From Bacillus sp. AFS006103 (lineage in GTDB: Bacteria; Bacillota; Bacilli; Bacillales; Cytobacillaceae): a DNA stretch of 64,000 nucleotides. Of this stretch, positions 17,954-27,421 are shown in pieces. The stretch is taken from positions 71,937 to 135,936 of the forward strand of contig NTXX01000078.1 of the NCBI GenBank assembly GCA_002559145.1. Reading direction: 5' to 3'. How positions within the stretch are numbered: position 1 is the first letter of the stretch; each line of letters begins with the position of its first letter. The notes under the pieces were generated by a model. The model made no database searches, was not told the DNA's origin, and saw only the letters and a program-made list of their open reading frames with translations. The position numbers and the translations under genes are program-made.

Positions 17954-18844
17954 CTATAAAACTAATTGCAGTATTTTAGTTCCTAACTTTTCATTAGTTA
18001 GTTTTAAAAATATTTCATTTTCTTGATATTTTTCTTTGTACATATTTATTAGAAATTTGTTCATTCCAACAAATTCAGAGCTTGGATTTAATTTATCCTT
18101 CAATGCAAGAAAAGCATCATCTATTATTATTTTTTCATCATCAATAACCTTTCTTAGTTCCTCACTCGTATTCCCTTCTTGAATCAATTTCATATGGAAT
18201 GACATGCTATCTATGTTTTTAATGATTATTCGTATATTCCTCCTGATTTCATTAGCCATTTTAATACGTTCTGCAGTTAAGTCTGGTCTATCTAATCCAT
18301 ATATTTCAATTGATTTTTTTCCCATCGGAGTCTTATCTTTTATAAAGCCTTCTTCGTTGTATTCAAGGTGTGAAATAGGATTATCGTTGCAGGGATTTAT
18401 TAATAGGGGTTGTTCTTTATTAATGTCATCGGAGCTTTTTAAAGCATAGCTTGATGAATTAAATAAAGGAAAATGATTTCCTTTATTCCCCTTTGAATTA
18501 CATACAGGACAGGCCCACAATAAATTTTCCCAATCAGAAGCTAACCAGTAGTATCCACTATGATTGGTGTTTTCAGTTACACCTTTTTTGGGTCTCCAAT
18601 GCTCTATTTGTCCATATGCATTATGGATAAATATACTCTCACAGTATGCACATTTCCCATGAAATAACTCTTTTAATCCCTCTTTTATCTCTTCATCCTT
18701 ATAAAGAGAAAATTTAAAGTCCTTTAATTCCAGTCCTTGTATTTCAACATGATTAATTGCGCGATATTTCTCTCCTGAGTTACTCTTATTGTCATTTATT
18801 AAAATACTTGGTTCTTGAATCCTTGAACGATTAACTTTTATCAT
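17954..18844 (-). CDS. HNH endonuclease (PtuB/retron-HNH-like), partner of the HNH-ATPase
   Basis: 296 residues. N-terminal HNH domain: GKCAYCES (Cys65, Cys68), QIEHWRPK (catalytic-type His82), then WENLLWACPVCNSKGNKGNHFPL (Cys112, Cys115, Asn116), the layout of the HNH nucleases found with Septu and some retrons. The C-terminal 150 residues are helical. Its ATG directly follows the TAG of the upstream ATPase gene (TAGATG), so the two are translationally coupled. It is the last gene before repeat copy A. The nuclease assignment is secure; the anti-phage role is inferred from the partner and neighbourhood. Confidence 0.85.
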   Translation of the reverse strand: MIKVNRSRIQEPSILINDNKSNSGEKYRAINHVEIQGLELKDFKFSLYKDEEIKEGLKELFHGKCAYCESIFIHNAYGQIEHWRPKKGVTENTNHSGYYWLASDWENLLWACPVCNSKGNKGNHFPLFNSSSYALKSSDDINKEQPLLINPCNDNPISHLEYNEEGFIKDKTPMGKKSIEIYGLDRPDLTAERIKMANEIRRNIRIIIKNIDSMSFHMKLIQEGNTSEELRKVIDDEKIIIDDAFLALKDKLNPSSEFVGMNKFLINMYKEKYQENEIFLKLTNEKLGTKILQLVL

Positions 18845-20923
18845 CTAATCATCCAACCCCCAAAGACTTAGCACCTTTTTCTTTGTTTGTTCATCTATTT
18901 CATCTAAACGTACACTCCTTCTCTTTTTTAATGCTTCATCAATTATTTCAAATGTTAATCTTTCTCTCTCAGAGTAACTATAGTAATCAAAAGAAGAACC
19001 TTTTTTATTTTTAAATTCTAGATCATTATCATTTAGCTTTTTATACTTATCTACAATCATATTTTCCATATTTGGATCCAGTGTACTAGTTAGTCCAAAT
19101 AAATCAGAAGTTAACAACTGATCTACTCGCAAGTCTCCTTGATATGGTAGTTCAGTTATTACTTCAACCTTTTTCTCTTTACTGTATTTTAAAACTATAA
19201 TCTCATCAGGTTCTAAACCCCTTAAACAAAGTGGGTCATGAGTGGTGGTAATAAATTGGATATTAGGAAATAGTTTTCTCAAACTTTCAACTATCTTTAT
19301 TTTCCAAGTAGGATGTAGATGAGCATCAATTTCATCTATTAATACTATTCCTTTAGAATATCTTCCCTGGTTACTCCTAACATTACAAATTGATCTCATT
19401 ATATCCATTACCAATATGATGATGGATTGATATCCACTACTCAACTGATGAAATTCCATCAACGCATCATTTTCAAAAGAAATATAAAAACTCTTTTTCT
19501 TCTTATCAAAAACCAAAGTAAAGTTTTTATCAAGGTCGTTTGGTAACACTTCCAAAATAGCCTCTGATACGGTTTGGATTTTTTCTTCTGTATCTAACCA
19601 AATAGTTGGATTAACCAAAAAGTGAGAGTAATTACTTGTAGGAAATAGATTTTTTATATTATGAATTTGTTCTTCATAATTTTCAATTTTATTATTTTTG
19701 CTGGTTATACGAATTGAACCATATGCAGCTACTGCAATATTTCTCATTGATATCTGTGATTCTCTATTGTTTTTAAAGAATATAGTTTTATTTTTATGTT
19801 TCATTTCTTTAAAGGTTATTTCAACAAATCCACTAAGTTCATTATTTGTAAACCTTTGGCTACCTAACCTGAGTCTTGGATCTTCTCCGACTAAAGCAAG
19901 TGTTATAGATTGTAAAATACTTGTTTTACCAGATCCATTCTCTCCTACAATCATTAACCATGGAGTTCTACTTTGATTTGGAAAATTGTATTTGAAAGAT
20001 AAGCCTCTAATATTTTTTATATTAATACACTCAATAGATTCTCTTCTATATTCATCTATTATTTCCAAAGAGAGACCATCAGCATTGTAGTTTTTTAATA
20101 GACTTTTTAACATTCTTATAGATTTACTTTTAGAAACATTTAATCCAATGTTAAACAAATTTAGTATTACAGAGTAATTTTCATCATCCTCGAACAACCC
20201 TTTTATTCCTGCAGTATTCAAATTAGATAAATAATCGGCACAATATTGTCTAGCAACAGCACGATGTTGTACTAACATCAATTCTTTAAATTGTAAATCT
20301 CTACATTGTCTATAATTATTTTTTCTCTCTATAATTAATGAATTCCTGTTTAAATTCAATATTTGTACTGTATAATTCCCTTTCTTACTCTTTGGATATA
20401 CTTTTCCGTCATCAGAAAAAAACAAGTGCTCTTCTGGAGAATCTAAACATGGGTCTACTAATAAAGCTTCTTCATTTCTAAAGTTTTCTCCATACTTTAT
20501 TCGCTGTCCGATAACAGGAAAATGACCAGATTTATAATTATTACACTCCTTACATATTGGATAAAGGTTTGTCCATTCATAAGCTAACCAAACATACTGA
20601 AATCCATTAACTTCATTTTTATCAATTACATTAACAGGTCTAAATCTATCTATTTCTGGAATTTTCAAATAAGAATTACTTTCACAGTAAGCACATTTAT
20701 GATTAAAAATTTCTAGTAGTACAGAATACCAATTTTTATCAAGGTTATATAAGTTACCAACTTTAAATTTCGAAAATGATTTAATAATTTCATTACTATC
20801 TATTTCATTTAATTCGCCACTTACATATTCAATATACTTTTCTAATCTTTTTACCTCACCTTTTAATCTTAAACTTTGTTCCGGAGCTTCAGGTCTAATT
20901 ACCTTTATCATTTTAATATTCAT
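18845..20923 (-). CDS. HNH-like domain fused to an OLD/PtuA-type AAA ATPase
   Basis: 692 residues. Residues 70-140 are HNH-like (KCAYCES at 76-82, EIDRFRPV at 90-97, WTNLYPICKECNNYKSGHFPV at 117-137), but Arg93 stands where the downstream partner has the His of EHWRP. Residues 300-600 are an SMC/RecF-like ABC ATPase: P-loop GENGSGKTS (327-335), signature LSSGYQS (494-500), Walker B IVLIDEIDAHLHP (526-538) and THDP. No Toprim domain follows, so it is PtuA-like, not full OLD. It forms a two-gene unit with the next HNH gene. I infer a Septu-like defence system in which the fused HNH may be a pseudo-enzyme. Confidence 0.82.
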   Translation of the reverse strand: MNIKMIKVIRPEAPEQSLRLKGEVKRLEKYIEYVSGELNEIDSNEIIKSFSKFKVGNLYNLDKNWYSVLLEIFNHKCAYCESNSYLKIPEIDRFRPVNVIDKNEVNGFQYVWLAYEWTNLYPICKECNNYKSGHFPVIGQRIKYGENFRNEEALLVDPCLDSPEEHLFFSDDGKVYPKSKKGNYTVQILNLNRNSLIIERKNNYRQCRDLQFKELMLVQHRAVARQYCADYLSNLNTAGIKGLFEDDENYSVILNLFNIGLNVSKSKSIRMLKSLLKNYNADGLSLEIIDEYRRESIECINIKNIRGLSFKYNFPNQSRTPWLMIVGENGSGKTSILQSITLALVGEDPRLRLGSQRFTNNELSGFVEITFKEMKHKNKTIFFKNNRESQISMRNIAVAAYGSIRITSKNNKIENYEEQIHNIKNLFPTSNYSHFLVNPTIWLDTEEKIQTVSEAILEVLPNDLDKNFTLVFDKKKKSFYISFENDALMEFHQLSSGYQSIIILVMDIMRSICNVRSNQGRYSKGIVLIDEIDAHLHPTWKIKIVESLRKLFPNIQFITTTHDPLCLRGLEPDEIIVLKYSKEKKVEVITELPYQGDLRVDQLLTSDLFGLTSTLDPNMENMIVDKYKKLNDNDLEFKNKKGSSFDYYSYSERERLTFEIIDEALKKRRSVRLDEIDEQTKKKVLSLWGLDD

Positions 20924-21032
20924 CCTCTTTTACTACTATTATTAATATTAAAATTAAAATATACTAATGCTGAATTATTAAACATGTTTAAAATTATCTG
21001 TACAATACTTACAAAACTAGCAATATTTCCAT

Positions 21033-21257
21033 TTACTCTATAAATAATCTTTTCATTGTATCTAGGACGTTGCATGTCGTTAAATAATCTTGGGTTGGCT
21101 TTATCTCACAAGTAAAACATACATATTGGAATCCATCTAGACATAAGAAAGTGTCCAAATCACATTCAGGACACTCAAACAAAGGTTTTTCTCCACCATC
21201 CATAACATGACTGTATGTATCGACAAAACTATCTGCATACTTTTCTAAAAAAATAAA
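21033..21257 (-). pseudogene. Remnant of a zinc-motif protein
   Basis: The minus strand from about 21257 reads EKYADSFVDTYSHVMDGGEKPLFECPEC, then a CFTC pair and a TAA at 21033. It has no start codon or ribosome site and is preceded by an in-frame stop, so only the C-terminal end of a gene remains. ECPEC...CFTC is a typical two-pair zinc ribbon found at the end of several uncharacterised bacterial proteins. Its position right after the RloC-like gene suggests a lost accessory gene. Confidence 0.5.
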
Positions 21258-21285
21258 AAATACTTATGAACAAATTTTAATTAGG

Positions 21286-23394
21286 TTAAACAGGTATTGT
21301 TTGTTTTAAATCAATTACATCTTTATTACACTCGTCAATAATAAATTGAGGCACAACCTGATATTCACAAGGATTCAACTGATACATATAATCATTTTCT
21401 AAGTGATATGTCTCATTTACAAACTTTCTAATAACTTCATTCTTGCTATTTCCTATATTAATGATTCGATATAATTGCAGTTTCTCATAGTTATTCGAAG
21501 ACTTTTCGTAAAGTCTGATTAAGTTATGAGCGTCTGCTACACTATTATGATAAGAGTCGTAATTAAAATTCGGAATATAATTGGCTATAATAGATGTAGC
21601 AATTTCTATTTCCTCTTCAGTCATAGGTCTCGATATACCATTGGCTATGAATTCTGGCCTCTCCCTTTTTTTAAATAAATTTGAGAGTAATTGATATGGC
21701 TCAGCTTTATCTTCATTTACTTCAAACAACCTTCTTAAATAAATTAATTTATTTATATCTTCATCAAGTGAAAAAACATTTTCTTTTACTATCTCCAAAA
21801 AGGTTTTAACATCTTTTTTCTCAATCGCCTTTTCTTTTAATATTCCGTTTACGTTTTCTAAAAATGCTGCTTTTGGTACAGGTTGGAATTTATGCGGTAG
21901 ATGGTATATTATATCGACAATCGGATCAAAATCATGGGTTAACATTAATACTGTTTTTCCCCTGAGACTTTTTTCCCCTCTAAACAACATATCAATAATT
22001 GCGTACTTTTTGTTCTTATCAAAAGAGGATATAGGATCATCGAGTATAATTAAATCTGGATTGTTCTTTATTACCTCAAACATAAATAACACAAGAGCAA
22101 AAGCGTTTCTTTCACCATAACTTAGATGTAGTTTTACATTTGTAATATTGTCTTCTACAAAGTCATTATGTTTTAATTTAAGCTTATAGTTCCCTTCGTT
22201 ATCTTCTTCTAAATTCACCTGATAATTATAGCCTGCATAGTGTAAAAAACTATTTATCTCATCATTGTACTCTTTAATTGTTTTTTCAATATGTCTTTTT
22301 TGCTTATTAATTTCACCTTGTAACTGACCAGCTTTTTCAAGAATGCTATCTAACAATCCATTAATATTACCGACTTTCTCTGAAGTAGCAGTAGAATTCA
22401 TATGACCAATATACTCAATATCAATCTTATAAGCTTCTACAACCTCTTTAACTTTGCTAAAATCTTTTAAAGTTTGAAAACCTAATGTTTTTATCTTTGC
22501 TAGCTTGTTATAAAGTATATTAATGTGATCTCTTACTTCTAATAGGTATTTCTCATATTCTTCTTTTAGCCCGTCAACGCTTTGTGAAATCGTAAGTATT
22601 TTATAATAGGTATCTTCTGTAAAATATGAACTTAATCGGTGTATAACATCAATTACCTTATTGAGATGTTCAATTAGCTTAGAATCATACTCTTTCTTAA
22701 CAGCTAATATAGTTTCCTTTTTTTCTTCTATTCCAGTATTGGTACAAAAAGGACATATATTCGATATCTCTAAATATTCATTTCCGCTCATCTGCCACTT
22801 TAACCATTTTACATTTTGCTTATTTTGTAAGAAATCTTTGTAAACATTTAAACCTTCTGGTATATTTTGAATTTTATTACCTGCTCCAATACCTTTGAAG
22901 ATACTACTTGATTTAGCTAGTCCCTTTGAGTTTCCAAAACAATTACTTAACTCTAATAAGTCACTCATTAGATTATCAATTTCATGGTTGCCTACAAAAA
23001 TATCCCCAATCACTTTTATGTATTCATTAATTTTTTGCATGCCCTCGTCGTATTTTTCATCATGAATAAAAACTTCGAAACTATCTTTCAAGAGTTCATC
23101 CTGTAGAAAGACATATTGATCTATATAGTTCTCGTTAAAAATTGAAATACTACTTATAGAATCTAGTCCTTCAATTATTGGATTATTTGTTTCTTTATCC
23201 CCCCTATACTTAAATGGTTTAAGATTTAGAAGTTGATTTGTTGAGTTTAATCTATCGCTAATATGTGACTCAATAGCTTTAGAAATTGTAGACTTACCTG
23301 TTCCGTTAATTGCATATTTAATGTTAAGACAGTTTTCTAGAATTGTAATGTTTCCATTCTCAATACTGTTACAATTACTTAATTTAATCTCCAT
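21286..23394 (-). CDS. RloC/PrrC-like AAA_13 SMC-type ATPase
   Basis: 702 residues. Split ABC ATPase: P-loop YAINGTGKST (27-36), ISIFNENYIDQYVF (83-96, typical of AAA_13), a coiled-coil region with CPFC (214-217, zinc-hook-like), signature LSYGERNA (424-431), Walker B LIILDDPISSFD (448-459) and LTHDFD. The last 200 residues are a separate helical domain with charged clusters RRLFE (554-558) and RKFVNETYHLEN. RloC and PrrC carry an anticodon nuclease at this place with an Arg-Glu-His triad; whether these residues are that triad is uncertain. It stands alone between the zinc remnant and repeat copy B. Likely abortive defence by translation arrest (inference). Confidence 0.7.
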   Translation of the reverse strand: MEIKLSNCNSIENGNITILENCLNIKYAINGTGKSTISKAIESHISDRLNSTNQLLNLKPFKYRGDKETNNPIIEGLDSISSISIFNENYIDQYVFLQDELLKDSFEVFIHDEKYDEGMQKINEYIKVIGDIFVGNHEIDNLMSDLLELSNCFGNSKGLAKSSSIFKGIGAGNKIQNIPEGLNVYKDFLQNKQNVKWLKWQMSGNEYLEISNICPFCTNTGIEEKKETILAVKKEYDSKLIEHLNKVIDVIHRLSSYFTEDTYYKILTISQSVDGLKEEYEKYLLEVRDHINILYNKLAKIKTLGFQTLKDFSKVKEVVEAYKIDIEYIGHMNSTATSEKVGNINGLLDSILEKAGQLQGEINKQKRHIEKTIKEYNDEINSFLHYAGYNYQVNLEEDNEGNYKLKLKHNDFVEDNITNVKLHLSYGERNAFALVLFMFEVIKNNPDLIILDDPISSFDKNKKYAIIDMLFRGEKSLRGKTVLMLTHDFDPIVDIIYHLPHKFQPVPKAAFLENVNGILKEKAIEKKDVKTFLEIVKENVFSLDEDINKLIYLRRLFEVNEDKAEPYQLLSNLFKKRERPEFIANGISRPMTEEEIEIATSIIANYIPNFNYDSYHNSVADAHNLIRLYEKSSNNYEKLQLYRIINIGNSKNEVIRKFVNETYHLENDYMYQLNPCEYQVVPQFIIDECNKDVIDLKQTIPV

Positions 23395-23616
23395 GTTACC
23401 CCTACAAAAAAATTCCTATTATTTAAGATTTTACCACTTTTATCCGACATAAAGGTATAAAATTATACATATTTTTCAACCATAAACATGTATGAAACGA
23501 GTTTTCTCTTAAACAGAAGCTGCTATTTTCAATTATGTAATAATTCCTTCCACTGTTACCTCTCTAGTTATTTGCTTTAGTTTTCATCCATAAAGCAATA
23601 TCAGTTAAAATAAAAA
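23395..23616. other. AT-rich upstream region of the RloC-like gene
   Basis: No gene seen; probably the promoter region of the gene at 23394, though no convincing -35/-10 pair was identified. Confidence 0.3.
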
Positions 23617-23677
23617 TGCCTGTCACCACCCGAACAATGTCTAATTTATATCGACAAGTTCCGTGTAGCGACAGGCA
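23617..23677 (-). terminator. GCCTGTCAC repeat copy 3 acting as terminator after copy B
   Basis: The ends TGCCTGTC and GACAGGCA are exact inverted repeats 61 bases apart. On minus the second arm is followed by TTTTTATTTT. It also contains the CACCACCCGAA motif shared with 5447 and 17675. Confidence 0.65.
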
Positions 23678-23678
23678 C

Positions 23679-23757
23679 TTATTTAACTATTTTTGCTACC
23701 ACTTCACAATGGCTTGGATGGTGATCGCAGATTGATAATCGTTTAGTGGTGTTTACC
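23679..23757 (-). repeat. Island repeat copy B with rlmD-like 3' coding end (att-like)
   Basis: The minus strand encodes HHPSHCEVVAKIVK then TAA (23679-23681), parallel to copy A and to the RlmD C-terminus. The conserved block is 23710-23757. Its GGTAAACACC end supplies the stop codon of the adjoining broken nuclease gene. Confidence 0.7.
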
Positions 23758-24649
23758 TAAAATATTTATTACTAAATTCCTTTTTGTAATAATCAATTAA
23801 CTCATTAGAATTTAAACGGGTTATTAACTGTTCAACAAGATCTTCCCAAGTAAATAAAATATAGTGATTTTCCCATCCATTTTCTATAATTTCTTTCCTA
23901 GCCTTTATAGACGCATTACTAATACCCTTATTATCACTTGGGTAGATAAATACAACATAACTATACTTATTAATGTGAATTAAATTTCTCATTAATTGAT
24001 AATTATTCAGAAATCTTTCTTCTGTTTTCCACCTAATCCTTATTGATTTATTCTCCTTGAGAATAGGTAAATATATATTATAAAATTCCTTTCTATGTGC
24101 TGTGTCATTTTTTGCTTTTCCGAAATCTCTTTCGGTATATTTTATTTCAAAAAAAATTCTAACCCTTGATTTCAACTTTATGTAAAAATCAAAATTGGTT
24201 TTACTTTATGTGCCCTTTTCTAATTCAGATTCTTTTTCAAAGCAGACATCACAATTATTATAATTAACTTCGCCTTTAATACTCAAAATAGTTATTATTT
24301 CATCCAATAATTTTTCTTTTATTAAGGGATAGAAAAAATTTATACACATTGCCTGGGAAGAATTTAAATGATGAAAATACCTATGATATTTCATAACTTT
24401 ACTATAATTTGAGCCGTAAAATTCAGAACAATATTTTTCAATTATGTTAAATTCTTTCTTACTTTTTTAAAGAATATGCTTATTTTCAATATCTTCATCC
24501 TTATATCTGTAAGTACCATTCTCAAAAATATTAAGTATTTTTCTTTTGTACTCCCCTAAGTGCTCAATAATTTGGGCATGAAAATCCTGATCATTATTTA
24601 CATCTCTATCCATACTAGATTGCAACGCATCCTTTTTATCAACCTCCAA
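23753..24649 (-). pseudogene. PD-(D/E)XK-type putative restriction nuclease interrupted by two in-frame TAA codons
   Basis: One uninterrupted frame of 299 codons from an ATG at 24649 to 23753, broken only by TAA at 24467-24469 and TAA at 24206-24208. Reading through gives a complete protein: N-terminal helix, NKHIL[stop]KSKKEFNIIEKYCSEFY, HRYFHHLNSSQAMCINFFYPLI, then GT[stop]SKTNFDFYIKLK...FFEIKYTERDFGKAK. The last part has the D...EIK layout of PD-(D/E)XK nucleases. The LNSSQ-containing family (it resembles the PGN_0703-type putative restriction endonucleases) is usually one gene of this size. Frame and conserved blocks are intact, so decay is recent, or the stops are read through. Confidence 0.72.
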
Positions 24650-25012
24650 AATATCAACTCCAATTTTGTTAGTTTAAATTCATACTTTTTTTGTTGTCTA
24701 TAACAATTTTTCAATTCTGCAGTTCTATAGCTCTATATACCTTTCAATATCTAATTGTTTATGGAACTCACAATCGATTCCCATTTATAGAAGGCAAGCT
24801 TAAACAAAAAATATTTTATTTTTAGCTTTATTAATAAAATCTTTTGTTGATTGTTGGACTACTTTAACAAATTGAAAGGTTCAAACATGATATCGGTTCC
24901 CAAATAACTGAATCACATAACACAAGTTATTTTTTGTTATATTTTACCATAAACGAAAAGACGGTCCTCATATATTTTCGAGAATCGCCTTTAATATCAA
25001 GTTTTACATAAC
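24650..25012. other. Intergenic region between broken nuclease gene and McrBC operon
   Basis: About 75 percent AT. No gene, terminator or repeat that I can support. Confidence 0.3.
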
Positions 25013-25609
25013 TCACTTAATAAAAATTACAAATACCTTATCCGTCTGCAATTGAGTTTGGTCATTATATATCTCAACTTTTCCTCTATAATTTGAGGGG
25101 ATGTTCTTGATTAAGTGTTCGGTGGCTTTTAACGTATGTTCTCCAAAATCATACATAACTAGGAACTTGTAAGCCTGAATTGGGTTAAAGTTCACTTTGG
25201 TTTTTCCCTCTAGTAAACCCTCAATATCCTTAATAATACCGTTCTTTTGTGCAGACCCAAACTTAAAGCCATTATTAATAGGTTTATTACATTTAATTTC
25301 GGCAACTATATTAACCTTTCCAATGACCATAATATCGTAGCCATTAACACTTGGCTTTACTTTTAAAACGTCCTCCAAATAAATCTCATAATTCTCATCT
25401 ACATACGAAAAGTGATCTCTTAACCAATCCATAAAACTAATTGTAGTCTTATATGTAATAATATTGTTAATATCGCTCAATGTGGTTTTGATGTCCACAA
25501 AATCTTCTATTGTTAACTTTGAATAATAGTCTTTATTTTCACCAGTAACTTTGGATTTAATGAACTGGTTAAAACGATATTTCAATTCCGTTTCCCTATT
25601 ATAATTCAT
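25013..25609 (-). CDS. PD-(D/E)XK nuclease-like protein, last gene of the McrBC operon
   Basis: 198 residues. The core reads NGYDIMVIGKVNIVAEIKCNKPI: Asp92, Glu104 and Lys106 (E-I-K) form the D...ExK motif of PD-(D/E)XK nucleases, preceded by a helical N-terminal part with DWLRDHF. A C-terminal beta-alpha segment follows. It starts 52 bases after the GIY-YIG gene. I do not recognise the exact family. It may be an extra effector or a second DNA-cutting subunit of the McrBC-type system (inference). Confidence 0.65.
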   Translation of the reverse strand: MNYNRETELKYRFNQFIKSKVTGENKDYYSKLTIEDFVDIKTTLSDINNIITYKTTISFMDWLRDHFSYVDENYEIYLEDVLKVKPSVNGYDIMVIGKVNIVAEIKCNKPINNGFKFGSAQKNGIIKDIEGLLEGKTKVNFNPIQAYKFLVMYDFGEHTLKATEHLIKNIPSNYRGKVEIYNDQTQLQTDKVFVIFIK

Positions 25610-25661
25610 GCTTATTTTCTACTACCTCTCTACTTGCCATTTAGGTTGGACTTGAAAAATA

Positions 25662-26138
25662 TTAAGTTTCTCTAAAACTATTAAACACATTTATCGTACC
25701 CAACTTCATTGCAGCATATATTTGTAAAATTGCGCGTTCATTTTCATTAGGTACCTTTATCATTTGTACAGAATAGTGTTTATACATATACTCTCTTGCA
25801 TCCCTTATTGTTTCTAGTTTAGGATAATCATCTTTTAATGTAGTTAGTTTATAGGAAATAGTAGCTTGCTCCCTTGATGTTGCTCGTAAATCTACACCTA
25901 TTCGTGTAGCTAAATTTCTTGAACGACCCACATAGAGCATTTTATTATGTGTATGGTTACTTATAAGAAAGACACCTTCTATTGGTAAGTTGTCTTCCCC
26001 AAAAATTTTCTTAATGGTACCTTCTGTTAAGCTTTTTATTTCATACTTTGGAGCATTAATTAATTCACCTAGTCGCTTTGGTAAACCTTTATAAATTTCT
26101 TCAAAAGATATAACAATCTCATCTAACTCGTATACCAT
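25662..26138 (-). CDS. GIY-YIG nuclease family protein in McrBC operon
   Basis: About 158 residues. The GIY-YIG module starts at GVFLISN (GVF for GIY), continues with MLYVGRSRNLATRI (YVG for YIG and the catalytic-type Arg), and the late Glu lies in NENERAIL. The N-terminal 50 residues are a separate helical segment. GGAGGTGTT precedes two adjacent ATG codons; the second gives the better spacing. It lies 20 bases after mcrC. GIY-YIG enzymes cut DNA in restriction and repair; here it probably works with McrBC. Confidence 0.8.
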   Translation of the reverse strand: MVYELDEIVISFEEIYKGLPKRLGELINAPKYEIKSLTEGTIKKIFGEDNLPIEGVFLISNHTHNKMLYVGRSRNLATRIGVDLRATSREQATISYKLTTLKDDYPKLETIRDAREYMYKHYSVQMIKVPNENERAILQIYAAMKLGTINVFNSFRET

Positions 26139-26161
26139 CATAACACCTCCATAAAAATATC

Positions 26162-27421
26162 CTATATCAAATTTTTTCGTGTTATTACTTTTATTTCTTC
26201 CAATGCTTCTTTCTCATTTTCATAATTAATGGTAAAGCACTTAATTTTTTTGTTTAAATTTCCATCAAGATGCCAGGTGTTTAAGCATTCTCCGCTCTTG
26301 AATTTTTGATTAAAATCATATGGATACAAAAGAATAACAGTATTGACCCTTTCATATCTTGTTAGGTAAGCATACATTTGATATAAGTCGTTCCTTTGTA
26401 CACCATGTGAGGCACTTGATGGATCATACCTTTTCCACTTTGTATCAATAATGATTTGGTTATCGCTACTCTTGTTAATAAGTAAATCTGGCTCTAGTAA
26501 GAAATTCTTATACCCAGTCTTTTCATTGACCAACAACCGATAACTACGGTCTTTTATCGTCACATCAGAATTAACCTTTTTTGCCAGATATGCAATGTAT
26601 TCTTCAAATAACTCATTCATTTTAAATAAAATAGAGAAGTTCTTTGATAGGCCATTCTGAAACGTGCTAGAGCTTCCTGAAAGAATAAGTTTTGCCAATA
26701 AGTAGCTGTCATAGAAACATTGGTTATTCCTATTAAAATGTATGTTTTCCACTTGATACGAGGATATGCATGTTGAACTTACTTCATCAAAATTAACAAT
26801 ACCATGTAATAGTAATCGCTGAGTTTCGTTAAATTTAATATTCCTTAATAACTTTGTCATGGCCATCTTAAATATTTGATTTAGAGTGTTATCGGTATTA
26901 AACTCATCAAATTCACAAGCAACCGCTGTTGATTTACTTGCATTATTTGTAATTTGCTTTTTTACATCAATCTTCCCTCTAATACGATGGAGATGTTCAT
27001 TTTCTACTACATAGCTTTGATATAACCCCTTCTTAATTTCCCTAGATATTCTTTTAGTAAAGAGGTACCCGATAATTTCTAAAAGGTTTTCTCTAAGCAG
27101 AGATAATTCACTTATCTCAGACTCATTAATTTTTAAGAAGCCTGTACAATTTAATAAGTTTAGCAAAACTCTACGAGATTGCTCCAAATCACTACCATGT
27201 ACTTTTGGTAAGATTTCAATAGAACAACTAGAAAGTCTAATGTAGCCAACATAATTAATAAACTTTACTTCATTTCGACTAATGATGATATTATCATTAT
27301 CTAGTTCCTTAGAGACAACATACTCAGCCAATTCATCAGCTTCCTGAGGTGTTAGGCAATCTTCTGCTGCTTCTTTTATCAGAATAAAATCAAAGCCCTC
27401 AGTAATAACGAGGTGTTTCAT
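26162..27421 (-). CDS. mcrC: McrC-type restriction subunit
   Basis: 419 residues, nuclease partner of McrB. N-terminal McrC beta domain (FINYVGYIRLSSCSIEILPKV, residues about 54-75), helical middle, then the PD-(D/E)XK core LLEPDLLIN...QIIIDTKWKRY (Asp, Asp, Lys) and the helix NDLYQMYAYLTRY that is typical of McrC. Its ATG overlaps the stop of mcrB (TAATG), the usual tight coupling. In McrBC systems McrC cuts DNA when the McrB motor meets modified or foreign DNA. Confidence 0.9.
   Translation of the reverse strand: MKHLVITEGFDFILIKEAAEDCLTPQEADELAEYVVSKELDNDNIIISRNEVKFINYVGYIRLSSCSIEILPKVHGSDLEQSRRVLLNLLNCTGFLKINESEISELSLLRENLLEIIGYLFTKRISREIKKGLYQSYVVENEHLHRIRGKIDVKKQITNNASKSTAVACEFDEFNTDNTLNQIFKMAMTKLLRNIKFNETQRLLLHGIVNFDEVSSTCISSYQVENIHFNRNNQCFYDSYLLAKLILSGSSSTFQNGLSKNFSILFKMNELFEEYIAYLAKKVNSDVTIKDRSYRLLVNEKTGYKNFLLEPDLLINKSSDNQIIIDTKWKRYDPSSASHGVQRNDLYQMYAYLTRYERVNTVILLYPYDFNQKFKSGECLNTWHLDGNLNKKIKCFTINYENEKEALEEIKVITRKNLI

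Noticed and set aside
17954..18844. HNH gene as a homing endonuclease of an intron or intein
   Set aside because: It is fused by translation to an ATPase operon, interrupts no gene, and has the PtuB/retron-type HNH layout.
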